Assembly (NCBI GenBank): GCA_029059965.1
Contig: JAIDUY010000183.1
Span: 1-8,618 of the forward strand
Length of the DNA: 8,618 bases
DNA from: Muribaculaceae bacterium
GTDB taxonomy: Bacteria; Bacteroidota; Bacteroidia; Bacteroidales; Muribaculaceae
Direction: 5' to 3'
The position numbers and the translations under genes are program-made. Below, piece by piece: positions 1-5,791 of the stretch (the stretch's first letter is position 1; every line of letters begins with the position of its first letter). Below the pieces are notes generated by a model. That model ran no database searches. It saw nothing but the letters and a program-made list of their open reading frames with translations, and was not told where the DNA came from.

Positions 1-27
1 AACTAATTCCGTCTGAACAACATATCG

Positions 28-58
28 CAGGGGCTTCCGATATCTTCGGCAGCCCCTG
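28..58 (+). terminator. Stem-loop, probable terminator of an upstream gene
   Basis: An 8-bp perfect stem (CAGGGGCT at 28-35 with AGCCCCTG at 51-58) continues past a single mismatch (T36/C50) into a 4-bp stem (CCGA 37-40 with TCGG 46-49) around a five-base loop (41-45). A T-rich but broken tract (CTTTGTTCCT, 61-70) follows. The simplest reading is a rho-independent terminator for a gene lying left of the window. It ends only 15 nt before the MATE start codon, so it could instead be a leader hairpin of that gene. The short, interrupted T-tract keeps confidence moderate. Confidence 0.5.
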
Positions 59-73
59 TGCTTTGTTCCTCCA

Positions 74-1459
74 ATGAACCAAAGACTCGAACAACTCGAA
101 CATATGCCCGTGGGGCGGCTGCTGTGGCAGTACAGCCTGCCGGGAGTCGTCGGCATGCTCGTGCAGGCGCTCTACAACGTGGTCGACCGCATATTCATCG
201 GCCAGTGGGTAGGCGCTGACGCCATCGCCGGACTGACGGTGACTTTTCCGCTAATGAACCTCGCCACGGCCATAGGCGTGCTCGTGGGCGTGGGCTCCTG
301 CAGCCGCATATCGATTGTTCTCGGAGCAGGCGACCATCCCATGGCCGAGCGCATACTCGGCAACGCGCTCACGCTGACACTCATCAACGCCATCGTCTAC
401 ATAGCCCTGTTCGGCATCTTCATGGACCCGCTGCTGACGGCCTTCGGCGCCAGCGCCAACACCCTGCCGCTGGCACGCTCCTACATGATGACCTTGCTGC
501 CGGGCCTGATGCTCACCAACGTAGCTTTCAGCCTCAACAACGTGATGCGCGCTTCGGGCTATCCGCGCCGAGCCATGATGACCATGATTATAGGTGCCGT
601 GGCCAACTGCATCCTCGACCCCATTTTCATCCGTGTGCTCGACATGGGCATCGTCGGCGCGGCACTCGCCACCGACATCTCCATGGCCATATCGGCCGTA
701 TTCGTGCTGGCGCACTTCTGCCGCCGCGACACCACCCTGCGCTTCCGCCGCCACACTTTCGGCCTCGACCGCACCATCATACTTGCCATCGTGAGCATCG
801 GCGCGGCACCGGCGCTTGTCAACGCCGCCGCCTGCGGCATCAACGCCATCGTCAATACCAGCCTCATAGCCTACGCCCCCGCGGGTACTGCCGACACCGC
901 AATCGCCGCCGCCGGCATATTCGTGACCTACACCTCGCTGTCTGTCACCGTCGTCCTTGGCATATGCCAGGGCTTCCAGCCTATCGTCGGATTCAACTAC
1001 GGCGCGGGGCATCTGCACCGTCTGCGCCACGCCTACTTCCTTGCCGTGGCCGTGGCTTCGGTACTTACGGCGGCACCGTCGGTCTTTGCGATGATATGCC
1101 CGCAGTACGTGGCGCTGGCCTTCACCGACGACCGCACCCTCATCGACACGACGGCCTTCGCCCTGCGCCATTCGACGTGGGCGTTCTCGGTGGTGGGATT
1201 CCAGATTATATCCACCACTTTCTTCCAGAGCATAGGCAAGGCGGGCAAGTCCATCTTCCTGAGCCTGACGCGACAGATCATCTTCCTTGTTCCGCTGCTG
1301 CTTCTACTGCCGCGCGACATGGAGGTGCGCGGCGTATGGATGGCCTTCCCGCTGTCCGACATTCTGGCTACTGTCGTGACTGGCACGATGATCTACTTCC
1401 AGTTCCGCGCCCTGCGAGGCGCGGGCGGACACCCTATCGCGCGTAGCTCAGCACTGTAG
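74..1459 (+). CDS. MATE-family multidrug/cation-antiporting efflux transporter
   Basis: Inner-membrane exporter of the MATE (multidrug and toxic compound extrusion) family, which uses an inward Na+ or H+ gradient to expel organic cations, drugs or metabolites. At 461 residues it has the family's usual length for 12 membrane helices in two homologous halves (roughly 15-215 and 235-445). Visible family motifs are YNVVDRIFIGQ (34-44), the AGLTVTFPLMN block (52-62), RASGYPRRAMM (159-169), the NCILDPIFI segment (178-186) ahead of GAALATDIS (195-203), and QGFQPIVGFNYGAG (299-312) in the second half. The pattern resembles the MepA/DinF-like branch common in Bacteroidales. The ATG at 74 puts the usual short polar N-terminus before helix 1. 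The first ATG lies 15 nt after a stem-loop, so its promoter must lie within or left of that hairpin. Its last 26 nt overlap the convergent small gene. The substrate cannot be told from sequence. Family certain, function general. Confidence 0.95.
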   Translation: MNQRLEQLEHMPVGRLLWQYSLPGVVGMLVQALYNVVDRIFIGQWVGADAIAGLTVTFPLMNLATAIGVLVGVGSCSRISIVLGAGDHPMAERILGNALTLTLINAIVYIALFGIFMDPLLTAFGASANTLPLARSYMMTLLPGLMLTNVAFSLNNVMRASGYPRRAMMTMIIGAVANCILDPIFIRVLDMGIVGAALATDISMAISAVFVLAHFCRRDTTLRFRRHTFGLDRTIILAIVSIGAAPALVNAAACGINAIVNTSLIAYAPAGTADTAIAAAGIFVTYTSLSVTVVLGICQGFQPIVGFNYGAGHLHRLRHAYFLAVAVASVLTAAPSVFAMICPQYVALAFTDDRTLIDTTAFALRHSTWAFSVVGFQIISTTFFQSIGKAGKSIFLSLTRQIIFLVPLLLLLPRDMEVRGVWMAFPLSDILATVVTGTMIYFQFRALRGAGGHPIARSSAL

Positions 1460-1667
1460 GGCTCTCGACGTCGACGCCGAATTCCTTGGCGCGCTCGAGT
1501 ATGGCCTTGGCAAGACGGGACTTAAGTTCTTCGGGACAATAGCGGAAATATGCCTCGGCGGCACGCACATGGGCGGCGTCGGGCATGGGATACTCGCGGC
1601 GTTCGGGCAATCCGAATACCGAATCGGGCAATTCTTTTTTTTCTTCGTATGAAAGTCGGTCGTTCAT
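1434..1667 (-). CDS. Small protein of 77 residues, DUF6582-like
   Basis: Short soluble protein with no signal peptide or membrane helix, rich in charged residues. The N-terminal part has the pattern LPDSVFGLPERREYPMPDAA (13-32) followed by HVRAAEAYFRYC (33-44). I recognise this as the 'LPxxxFg.p..R.YPi.d..Hv..A' signature of the DUF6582-type domain, known from phage-associated and stand-alone small proteins of gut bacteria. The C-terminal part (46-65) reads as an amphipathic helix (EELKSRLAKAILERAKEFGV). Function is unknown and I do not assign one. The gene is 67 nt downstream of the outer-membrane protein on the same strand, so it may be the tail of that transcript or have its own promoter; no TAnnTTTG element is visible in the gap. 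Its stop codon lies inside the 3' end of the convergent MATE gene (26-nt overlap). Codons 9-12 include a run of eight A on the coding strand (plus-strand T8 at 1635-1642). Coding status is supported by the family-like pattern. Confidence 0.8.
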   Translation of the reverse strand: MNDRLSYEEKKELPDSVFGLPERREYPMPDAAHVRAAEAYFRYCPEELKSRLAKAILERAKEFGVDVESPTVLSYAR

Positions 1668-1685
1668 AGCTGTATGGATTGATGC

Positions 1686-1710
1686 GGCGTGTCCCGGCGC
1701 GGGGCACGCC
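1686..1710. other. GC-rich inverted repeat between two minus-strand genes
   Basis: GGCGTGTCCC (1686-1695) can pair with GGGGCACGCC (1701-1710) over ten positions around a five-base loop (GGCGC). The single irregular position is a G-U pair if read as plus-strand RNA, and a C-A mismatch if read as minus-strand RNA. It lies 18 nt ahead of the start of the 77-residue gene. A weak CTTTACTAT follows on the plus side and no T-run follows on the minus side, so it is not a convincing terminator in either direction. It could be an RNA-stability element, a leader structure of the small gene, or a plus-strand terminator for MATE read-through. Confidence 0.4.
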
Positions 1711-1731
1711 CTTTACTATGAACGTCCGCGG

Positions 1732-1751
1732 GGCTCAGTCGGTTCTGAGCC
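1732..1751 (-). other. Short stem-loop across the stop codon of the outer-membrane protein gene
   Basis: GGCTCAG (1732-1738) and CTGAGCC (1745-1751) form a perfect 7-bp stem with a six-base loop (1739-1744). The structure includes the TGA stop (1735-1737, minus strand) and the final codons of the outer-membrane protein gene. No T-run follows on the minus strand, so it is not a classical intrinsic terminator. Together with the larger inverted repeat at 1686-1710 it may partly separate the small gene from the operon upstream or protect the mRNA 3' end. A chance hairpin in GC-rich DNA is possible. Confidence 0.3.
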
Positions 1752-2784
1752 GCAGGGGATAGGATGAGCCGAAGGTGACGCGCAGGGTGATGCGCTGGTA
1801 GAACTGGAAGCTCCCCGGGGTGACGTTGAAGTCGAGCTCGGCGCGCAGGTCCACATGACGGCGGCGCACGATGGCGCACGACACTTCGGTGCGGTTGTAG
1901 AAATCGGCGGCATAGTAGGGCTCGCCCTGATAGAGCTCGGCTCCGAAAAGTCCGTAGGACGGAAGCAGATGCCCGCCCGCATAGAGCATATTCTTGAGCT
2001 GCAGCATCTTCCACGAAGCCACAAGCTCGAGCCATCCGCCGGCGGGCGCCCTCCAGTCGCCGAAGGCGCGGTTGCGTTCGATGGTGACGGCGGCACCGGC
2101 GCGCACGCGCAGGCTGTCGAGGCCGGTGCGGTGCGACAGGTCGACCCCGACATAGGGCGCGGCCATGAAGTTGTCGACGATGTGCATGTCCTCCGGGGCG
2201 TTCTTGGTCAGTGCCAGGTGGTTCATCGTGACATATGCTCCGCCCATGAGCGGGGCGGAGGGATGCTGCCAGCGACCATGGACGGCAATGGCGAAGGACT
2301 CGCGCTTCGAGGCCGTCTGCATCTGGCGCCAGTCCAGATAGATTTCGGCAAATGAGCGCTGCGAGCGCCACTGCAGCAGGGCGCCGCGTATGTTGGAGCG
2401 GAAATAGCTCAGCGAATCACACCACATGAACGACGGCAGCTCCTCTATGAGCTGCGTGCGCGGGAAAATGCCCACCGAGCCCGACCAGCGTCCGCCATCG
2501 AGTCTGTAATATAATGTAGGGCTGACGCGCTTGCCGTTCCACTGACAGGCTATGGGCTGCACCCACACCACGCCGCCGCCGACACGCCCGGCACTGCCGA
2601 AGTCGAAGCCGACTTCGGGCGACAGGCGCGTGAAGAAAATGGTCTCAGGAGCTGTATGGTCGCGGTCGCCCTCGCGGTTGTCGAATACGGTCGTGAAATC
2701 CACATCCCAGTAGAAACGGCTCTGTCCGGCGGCCGCAAAGGCAGCCGACAGAAACATCAGCATTATCAAAAATCGAATACGCAT
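1735..2784 (-). CDS. Predicted outer-membrane beta-barrel protein, function unknown
   Basis: Secreted 349-residue protein. The N-terminus is a typical type I signal peptide: MRIR, then a hydrophobic core (5-17), with likely cleavage near AAG/QS (18-22). No lipobox cysteine is present. The mature part has no hydrophobic helix. It is rich in Gly, aromatic residues and alternating polar/hydrophobic stretches (for example 68-76 GGGVVWVQ-like, 143-152, 165-172, 208-216, 224-236, 249-257, 299-306, 309-319), ending in strand-like QFYQRITLRVTFGSSYPLRL (327-346). This is the look of an outer-membrane beta-barrel, and no known transporter or enzyme family is recognised. A central block, GIFPR (105-109) to PSFMWCDSLSYFRSNIRGALL (117-137), is the most distinctive part. 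Its start lies 15 nt after the stop of the HTCS gene on the same strand, so the two are probably one transcript. It is not a SusC- or SusD-like protein. Localisation is fairly confident; role is not. A pore or surface structural protein are both possible. Confidence 0.8.
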   Translation of the reverse strand: MRIRFLIMLMFLSAAFAAAGQSRFYWDVDFTTVFDNREGDRDHTAPETIFFTRLSPEVGFDFGSAGRVGGGVVWVQPIACQWNGKRVSPTLYYRLDGGRWSGSVGIFPRTQLIEELPSFMWCDSLSYFRSNIRGALLQWRSQRSFAEIYLDWRQMQTASKRESFAIAVHGRWQHPSAPLMGGAYVTMNHLALTKNAPEDMHIVDNFMAAPYVGVDLSHRTGLDSLRVRAGAAVTIERNRAFGDWRAPAGGWLELVASWKMLQLKNMLYAGGHLLPSYGLFGAELYQGEPYYAADFYNRTEVSCAIVRRRHVDLRAELDFNVTPGSFQFYQRITLRVTFGSSYPLRLRTD

Positions 2785-2799
2785 ACCTTCACGGTCCTG

Positions 2800-5550
2800 T
2801 TATCGTCCGAGCCTGTCGCGGGCCTGCGAGGGCGTCTCGCCATAGGCCTCGCGGTAGCACTTGGTGAAATATGCCGGCGACGAGAAACCCACCTCGTAGG
2901 CAATCTCGCTGACGCTGCGGTCGGTGGTGGCAAGCATGGAATGGGCGCGGCGCAGACGAAGGCGGCGCATCAGCTCGACAGGCGAATAGTTGGTGAGCGA
3001 CTTGATTTTGCGGTAGAACTGCGAGCGCTCCAGCCCGAGGCGTCCGGCGATTGCGTCGACGCTGAGGTCGGTGTTCGACATCTCCGACTCGAAGACGTCG
3101 AGGAAACGCTGGTAGAATTCGTTGTCAATGTCCGAGCGCGGCATCTCGGCCTTGCCCTCGCTTGCGGCGGGCTTGACCGCCGACTGCGAGTTCCACAGCT
3201 CGAAGATGCGCTTGCGATTCTCGATCAGGGCGGCGCAGCGGGCCTTGAGGACGTCGGCGCTGAAAGGCTTGCTCAGGTAGGCGTCGGCACCGCTCTCGTA
3301 GCCTTCGACGCGCTGGCTGTCCATGGAGCAGGCAGTGAGCATCAGCACGGGAATGTGCGAGGTCGACAGCTCGGACTTGATGCGGCGGCAGCATTCGTTG
3401 CCGTCCATGACGGGCATCATCACGTCGCACACGATGAGGTCGGGAACATACTTGGCTGCCAGGCGCACGCCCTCGCGCCCGTTGTTGGCGCGCAGTATGC
3501 GGTAGTCGGCACCGAGGACACCGCCGACAAGGCTGAGCATGTCGGAATTGTCGTCGATGACAAGCACGCGGGGACGCTTGTCGTCTTCATCGCTGTCCGC
3601 TTCGGGGATTTCGGCAACATGAAGCTCGTCGCTGACGGAGGCGGCGCTGATGGTCGGGGTGACGGCGGCGACTTTGTCGGCCACATGGCTCACCGGTATC
3701 GACACCATGAAGGTTGAGCCGCTGCCGGGAGTGCTGTTCACATCGAGACGTCCTTTGTGGAGCTCCACAAAGGCGCGCGACAGCCACAGGCCGATGCCCG
3801 AGCCCTTGGGGTGGATTTTGTCCACCTGGTAGAAATTCTCGAAAATCTTCTCAAGCTCGTCGGGGGCAATGCCGCAGCCGGTGTCGGCCACCCCGAAGGC
3901 AAGCATTCCGTCGCGGCAGCCGGCACTGACGGTGATGGTGCCGTTTGCGGGGGTGTGCTTGATGGCGTTGGACATCAGGTTGAAGAACACGCGCTCCATC
4001 TTCTCGACGTCGACAGCCAGCGAACACGGCTCGGCGGGGATGTCGGTGCGCAGATGTATCTGTCGCGACAGGGCGGCGGAGCGGAACGAATCGGTCCAGT
4101 CGGCGAGGACGCGGTTGAAGTCCACCTCGGTGAGGTTCAGGTCGAGCTTGCCGTTCTCGTACTTGCGGAAGTCGAGAATCTGATTGATGAGCCTCATCAG
4201 AATCTTGACGTTCTTGCGGGCGAGCGCCACCATACCTTTCTGCCCGGGCGCCAATGCGGACGAATCGAGCTGCTCGAGCGGGTCGGCGATGAGAGTGAGG
4301 GGCGTGCGCAGGTCGTGGCTGACGTTGGTGAAGAATACCAGCTTGGACTGTGTGGCGGCCTGCAGACGCTCGTTGAGCTCGCGCTGCTTGTCGCGTTCCT
4401 CCTGCAGGAGGACATTCTTGCGCATGAGTGCCTGCTGATGGCGCTTGCGCTGCCAGTAGGCACGCAGAAGCAGCGCCAGCACCACGATGAGGAGCACAGT
4501 GATGGTGATGACGGCATAGAAGAGCGAAGTCTGCGCCGAATGCTGCTGCCAGTATTCGTCGATGCTGTTCTTGAGAATCTTCATCTTGTTGGACTCATCG
4601 CGCAGGTAGCTGTCCTGCAGCAGCAGGATGTCGGCGTTGGAGCGGTCGACCACCGACAGCAGCGGCAGCATGGTCTCGCGCTGATAGGGGCGACCCTTGA
4701 GGATGTCGAGGGCAATACGGATGATGGTCTGCCCCTCGGTCGGATAGAGGAATGTGGCGTCGATAACCGAGTCGGCCACGGCGCGGATGCCTATGGCCGG
4801 AGCGGCATCGATGCCGATGATTTGTATGTCGTCGAGGCCGCGCGAGCGGGCCACCTCGCTTGCGCCTATGGCCATGCGGTCGTTATGGGCATAGATGATG
4901 TCGACGTCGGGATAGAGTTCCAGCAGGGAATCGACCTTGGGCATGGCGTCTTCTTTCTTCCAGTCGGCCGAGGCACTACCGACGATGGTGCCGCCGCCGG
5001 CGGTGAAGGCCTCCGAAAAGCCCGTATGGCGGTCGGCGGCCGGCGTCGAGCCTGTGCGCCCGAAAATCTCGAGCGCCCTCGGATGGCCGGGCGCTATTGT
5101 CAGGGCATACTCGCCGGCCTGACGTCCGAGGCCGACGTTGTCGGTCGATATGCTTGCTGTGAAGGAGTCGCCGCAGATGGTGCGGTCGAAGACGATGACG
5201 GGAATTCCGCGCTTGTAGACCTCCTCGATGACTGGCGTCATGGCCTCGGCCTCGACGGGCGATGCCACGATGATGTCGAAGCCGTTGTCGGCGAAGTAGC
5301 GGATGTCGTCAATCTGGCGGCGGGTGTCGTCGTCGGCACTGCGAATCTCGACAGTAGCGTCATGATGGAATATTATCTCGCGTTCTATCTCGTCGTTCAT
5401 CTTTTCGCGCCAGTCGTCCTGCGAGCATTGCGACACGCCGATGCGGTACACCTTCTCCCGTCGGCACGACGAGGCGCAGATAAGAAGCAGCGGGACAAGA
5501 ATTAGTGCGAGAACTCGGTTCATGGTATAAATCTTACGTTTTGCAGGCAT
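2800..5550 (-). CDS. Hybrid two-component system regulator with RbsB-like periplasmic sugar sensor (BT1754-like)
   Basis: One-chain sensor kinase/transcription factor in the inner membrane, with a periplasmic sensor and cytoplasmic signalling and DNA-binding parts. Domains: signal sequence (about 1-28), periplasmic-binding-protein type 1 domain of the ribose-binding class (about 34-315), one membrane helix (about 342-363), and a coiled linker. HisKA has the H-box NVSHDLRTPL with phospho-acceptor H412. HATPase has the N-box around N524/N528, DTGCGI at 556-561 and KGSGIGLWL at 582-590. The receiver (660-775) has D666/D667, phospho-acceptor D709, T739 and K761. A C-terminal AraC-type double HTH follows (about 820-912). 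All catalytic residues are intact. Sensor residues line up with the RbsB ligand contacts as I recall them (D122, R123, R174, W197, N223, D248), so a free monosaccharide is the likely signal; the GH32/MFS neighbours point to fructose, as known for BT1754. The ATG at 5550 has AGGAA 7 nt upstream. An ATG at 5523 (residue 10) also gives a good signal sequence. C29 in CASSC could be a lipobox. Confidence 0.95.
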   Translation of the reverse strand: MPAKRKIYTMNRVLALILVPLLLICASSCRREKVYRIGVSQCSQDDWREKMNDEIEREIIFHHDATVEIRSADDDTRRQIDDIRYFADNGFDIIVASPVEAEAMTPVIEEVYKRGIPVIVFDRTICGDSFTASISTDNVGLGRQAGEYALTIAPGHPRALEIFGRTGSTPAADRHTGFSEAFTAGGGTIVGSASADWKKEDAMPKVDSLLELYPDVDIIYAHNDRMAIGASEVARSRGLDDIQIIGIDAAPAIGIRAVADSVIDATFLYPTEGQTIIRIALDILKGRPYQRETMLPLLSVVDRSNADILLLQDSYLRDESNKMKILKNSIDEYWQQHSAQTSLFYAVITITVLLIVVLALLLRAYWQRKRHQQALMRKNVLLQEERDKQRELNERLQAATQSKLVFFTNVSHDLRTPLTLIADPLEQLDSSALAPGQKGMVALARKNVKILMRLINQILDFRKYENGKLDLNLTEVDFNRVLADWTDSFRSAALSRQIHLRTDIPAEPCSLAVDVEKMERVFFNLMSNAIKHTPANGTITVSAGCRDGMLAFGVADTGCGIAPDELEKIFENFYQVDKIHPKGSGIGLWLSRAFVELHKGRLDVNSTPGSGSTFMVSIPVSHVADKVAAVTPTISAASVSDELHVAEIPEADSDEDDKRPRVLVIDDNSDMLSLVGGVLGADYRILRANNGREGVRLAAKYVPDLIVCDVMMPVMDGNECCRRIKSELSTSHIPVLMLTACSMDSQRVEGYESGADAYLSKPFSADVLKARCAALIENRKRIFELWNSQSAVKPAASEGKAEMPRSDIDNEFYQRFLDVFESEMSNTDLSVDAIAGRLGLERSQFYRKIKSLTNYSPVELMRRLRLRRAHSMLATTDRSVSEIAYEVGFSSPAYFTKCYREAYGETPSQARDRLGR

Positions 5551-5563
5551 TTGGAAGTTCCTA

Positions 5564-5577
5564 CTATTATATAATAG
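5564..5577. promoter_or_regulatory. 14-bp perfect palindrome in the HTCS leader
   Basis: CTATTATATAATAG reads the same on both strands. It lies directly upstream of the AGGAA (plus-strand TTCCT, 5558-5562) that precedes the HTCS start at 5550, and downstream of the proposed HTCS -7 element. In the mRNA it would be a short AU hairpin just before the ribosome-binding site. As DNA it could be an operator for a dimeric regulator. AT-rich palindromes of this size can arise by chance, so function is unproven. Confidence 0.35.
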
Positions 5578-5599
5578 GCCGGTCTGAATATGTCAGGCT

Positions 5600-5607
5600 C
5601 AAAGTTA
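5600..5607 (-). promoter_or_regulatory. Putative -7 promoter element of the HTCS gene
   Basis: Read on the minus strand this is TAACTTTG, an exact match to the Bacteroidota sigma-ABfr -7 consensus TAnnTTTG. Transcription would start near 5593, giving a leader of about 43 nt to the ATG at 5550 or about 70 nt to the one at 5523. No TTTG or TTG is seen about 20 nt further upstream; that stretch is rich in A-runs instead. Placement and match make this the best candidate for the HTCS/outer-membrane-protein operon. Confidence 0.5.
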
Positions 5608-5640
5608 GCGTTTTTTCTGCGAATTTTTCGGCTTTTGTGA

Positions 5641-5668
5641 GCATAAATTTGATTCTCGCATAATCTTT
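5641..5668 (+). promoter_or_regulatory. Pair of short direct repeats, possible activator site
   Basis: GCATAAATTT (5641-5650) and GCATAATCTTT (5658-5668) share GCATAA followed by a T-rich tail, with a 17-bp period. They lie about 50-75 bp upstream of the GH32 -7 element, where an AraC-type activator such as the HTCS output domain often binds as direct repeats. The shared core is only six bases, so chance is a real alternative. Confidence 0.25.
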
Positions 5669-5714
5669 ACACCAGCTGCAACAATAATTATAGTGCCCAA
5701 ACCGCTTTTATATG

Positions 5715-5722
5715 TAGTTTTG
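5715..5722 (+). promoter_or_regulatory. Putative -7 promoter element of the GH32-MFS operon
   Basis: TAGTTTTG matches the Bacteroidota -7 consensus TAnnTTTG exactly. Transcription would start close to 5729, leaving a leader of about 63 nt before the GH32 ATG at 5792. No recognisable -33 TTTG lies at the usual distance upstream, as might be expected for a promoter that depends on an activator. The A-rich stretch just before the start codon (AAACTTAAACTGATAC) shows no Shine-Dalgarno sequence, which is normal in this phylum. Confidence 0.5.
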
Positions 5723-5791
5723 CATCAGGCCGGACGGAAATGCAGTCCGCGACCAAAAGACATGGAAAACTGATTAAACTTAAACTGATAC

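Larger units (their letters stand above)
5551..5791. promoter_or_regulatory. Divergent control region between HTCS and GH32 operon
   Basis: This 241-nt AT-rich stretch has no credible gene. It holds Bacteroidota-type -7 elements facing both ways (minus 5600-5607, plus 5715-5722), a palindrome in the HTCS leader (5564-5577), and a pair of short direct repeats (5641 and 5658) between the two promoters. A weak 5-bp hairpin (CGGAC 5731-5735 with GTCCG 5745-5749) falls in the presumed GH32 leader. No clear -33 TTTG element was found for either promoter, which would fit promoters that need an activator. The HTCS probably binds here to switch on the GH32-MFS operon; that is inference from the layout. 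Confidence 0.7.

Noticed and set aside
251..1171. 306-codon minus-strand frame inside the MATE gene
   Set aside because: Composition is typical of an antisense reading (His, Gly, Arg and Glu rich, no hydrophobic core), while the plus strand encodes a complete 12-helix MATE protein.
1664..2371. 235-codon minus-strand frame overlapping the outer-membrane protein gene
   Set aside because: It is Arg/Ala/His-rich in a shifted frame of the same strand. The chosen frame has a signal peptide, barrel-like composition and a start 15 nt after the HTCS stop.
3757..5505. Very long open frame (582 codons) on the plus strand opposite the HTCS gene
   Set aside because: It mirrors the HTCS gene, whose kinase, receiver and HTH motifs are unmistakable. 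The predicted product is Gly/Val/Asp/His-rich with no recognisable domain, the usual result of GC-rich codon bias on the opposite strand. A 353-codon frame at 2656-3717 is the same effect.
5729..5750. Possible riboswitch-like hairpin in the GH32 leader
   Set aside because: Only five base pairs (CGGAC/GTCCG) with a nine-base loop can be drawn, and I recognise no known riboswitch core. It is noted within the control region but not called as an RNA element.
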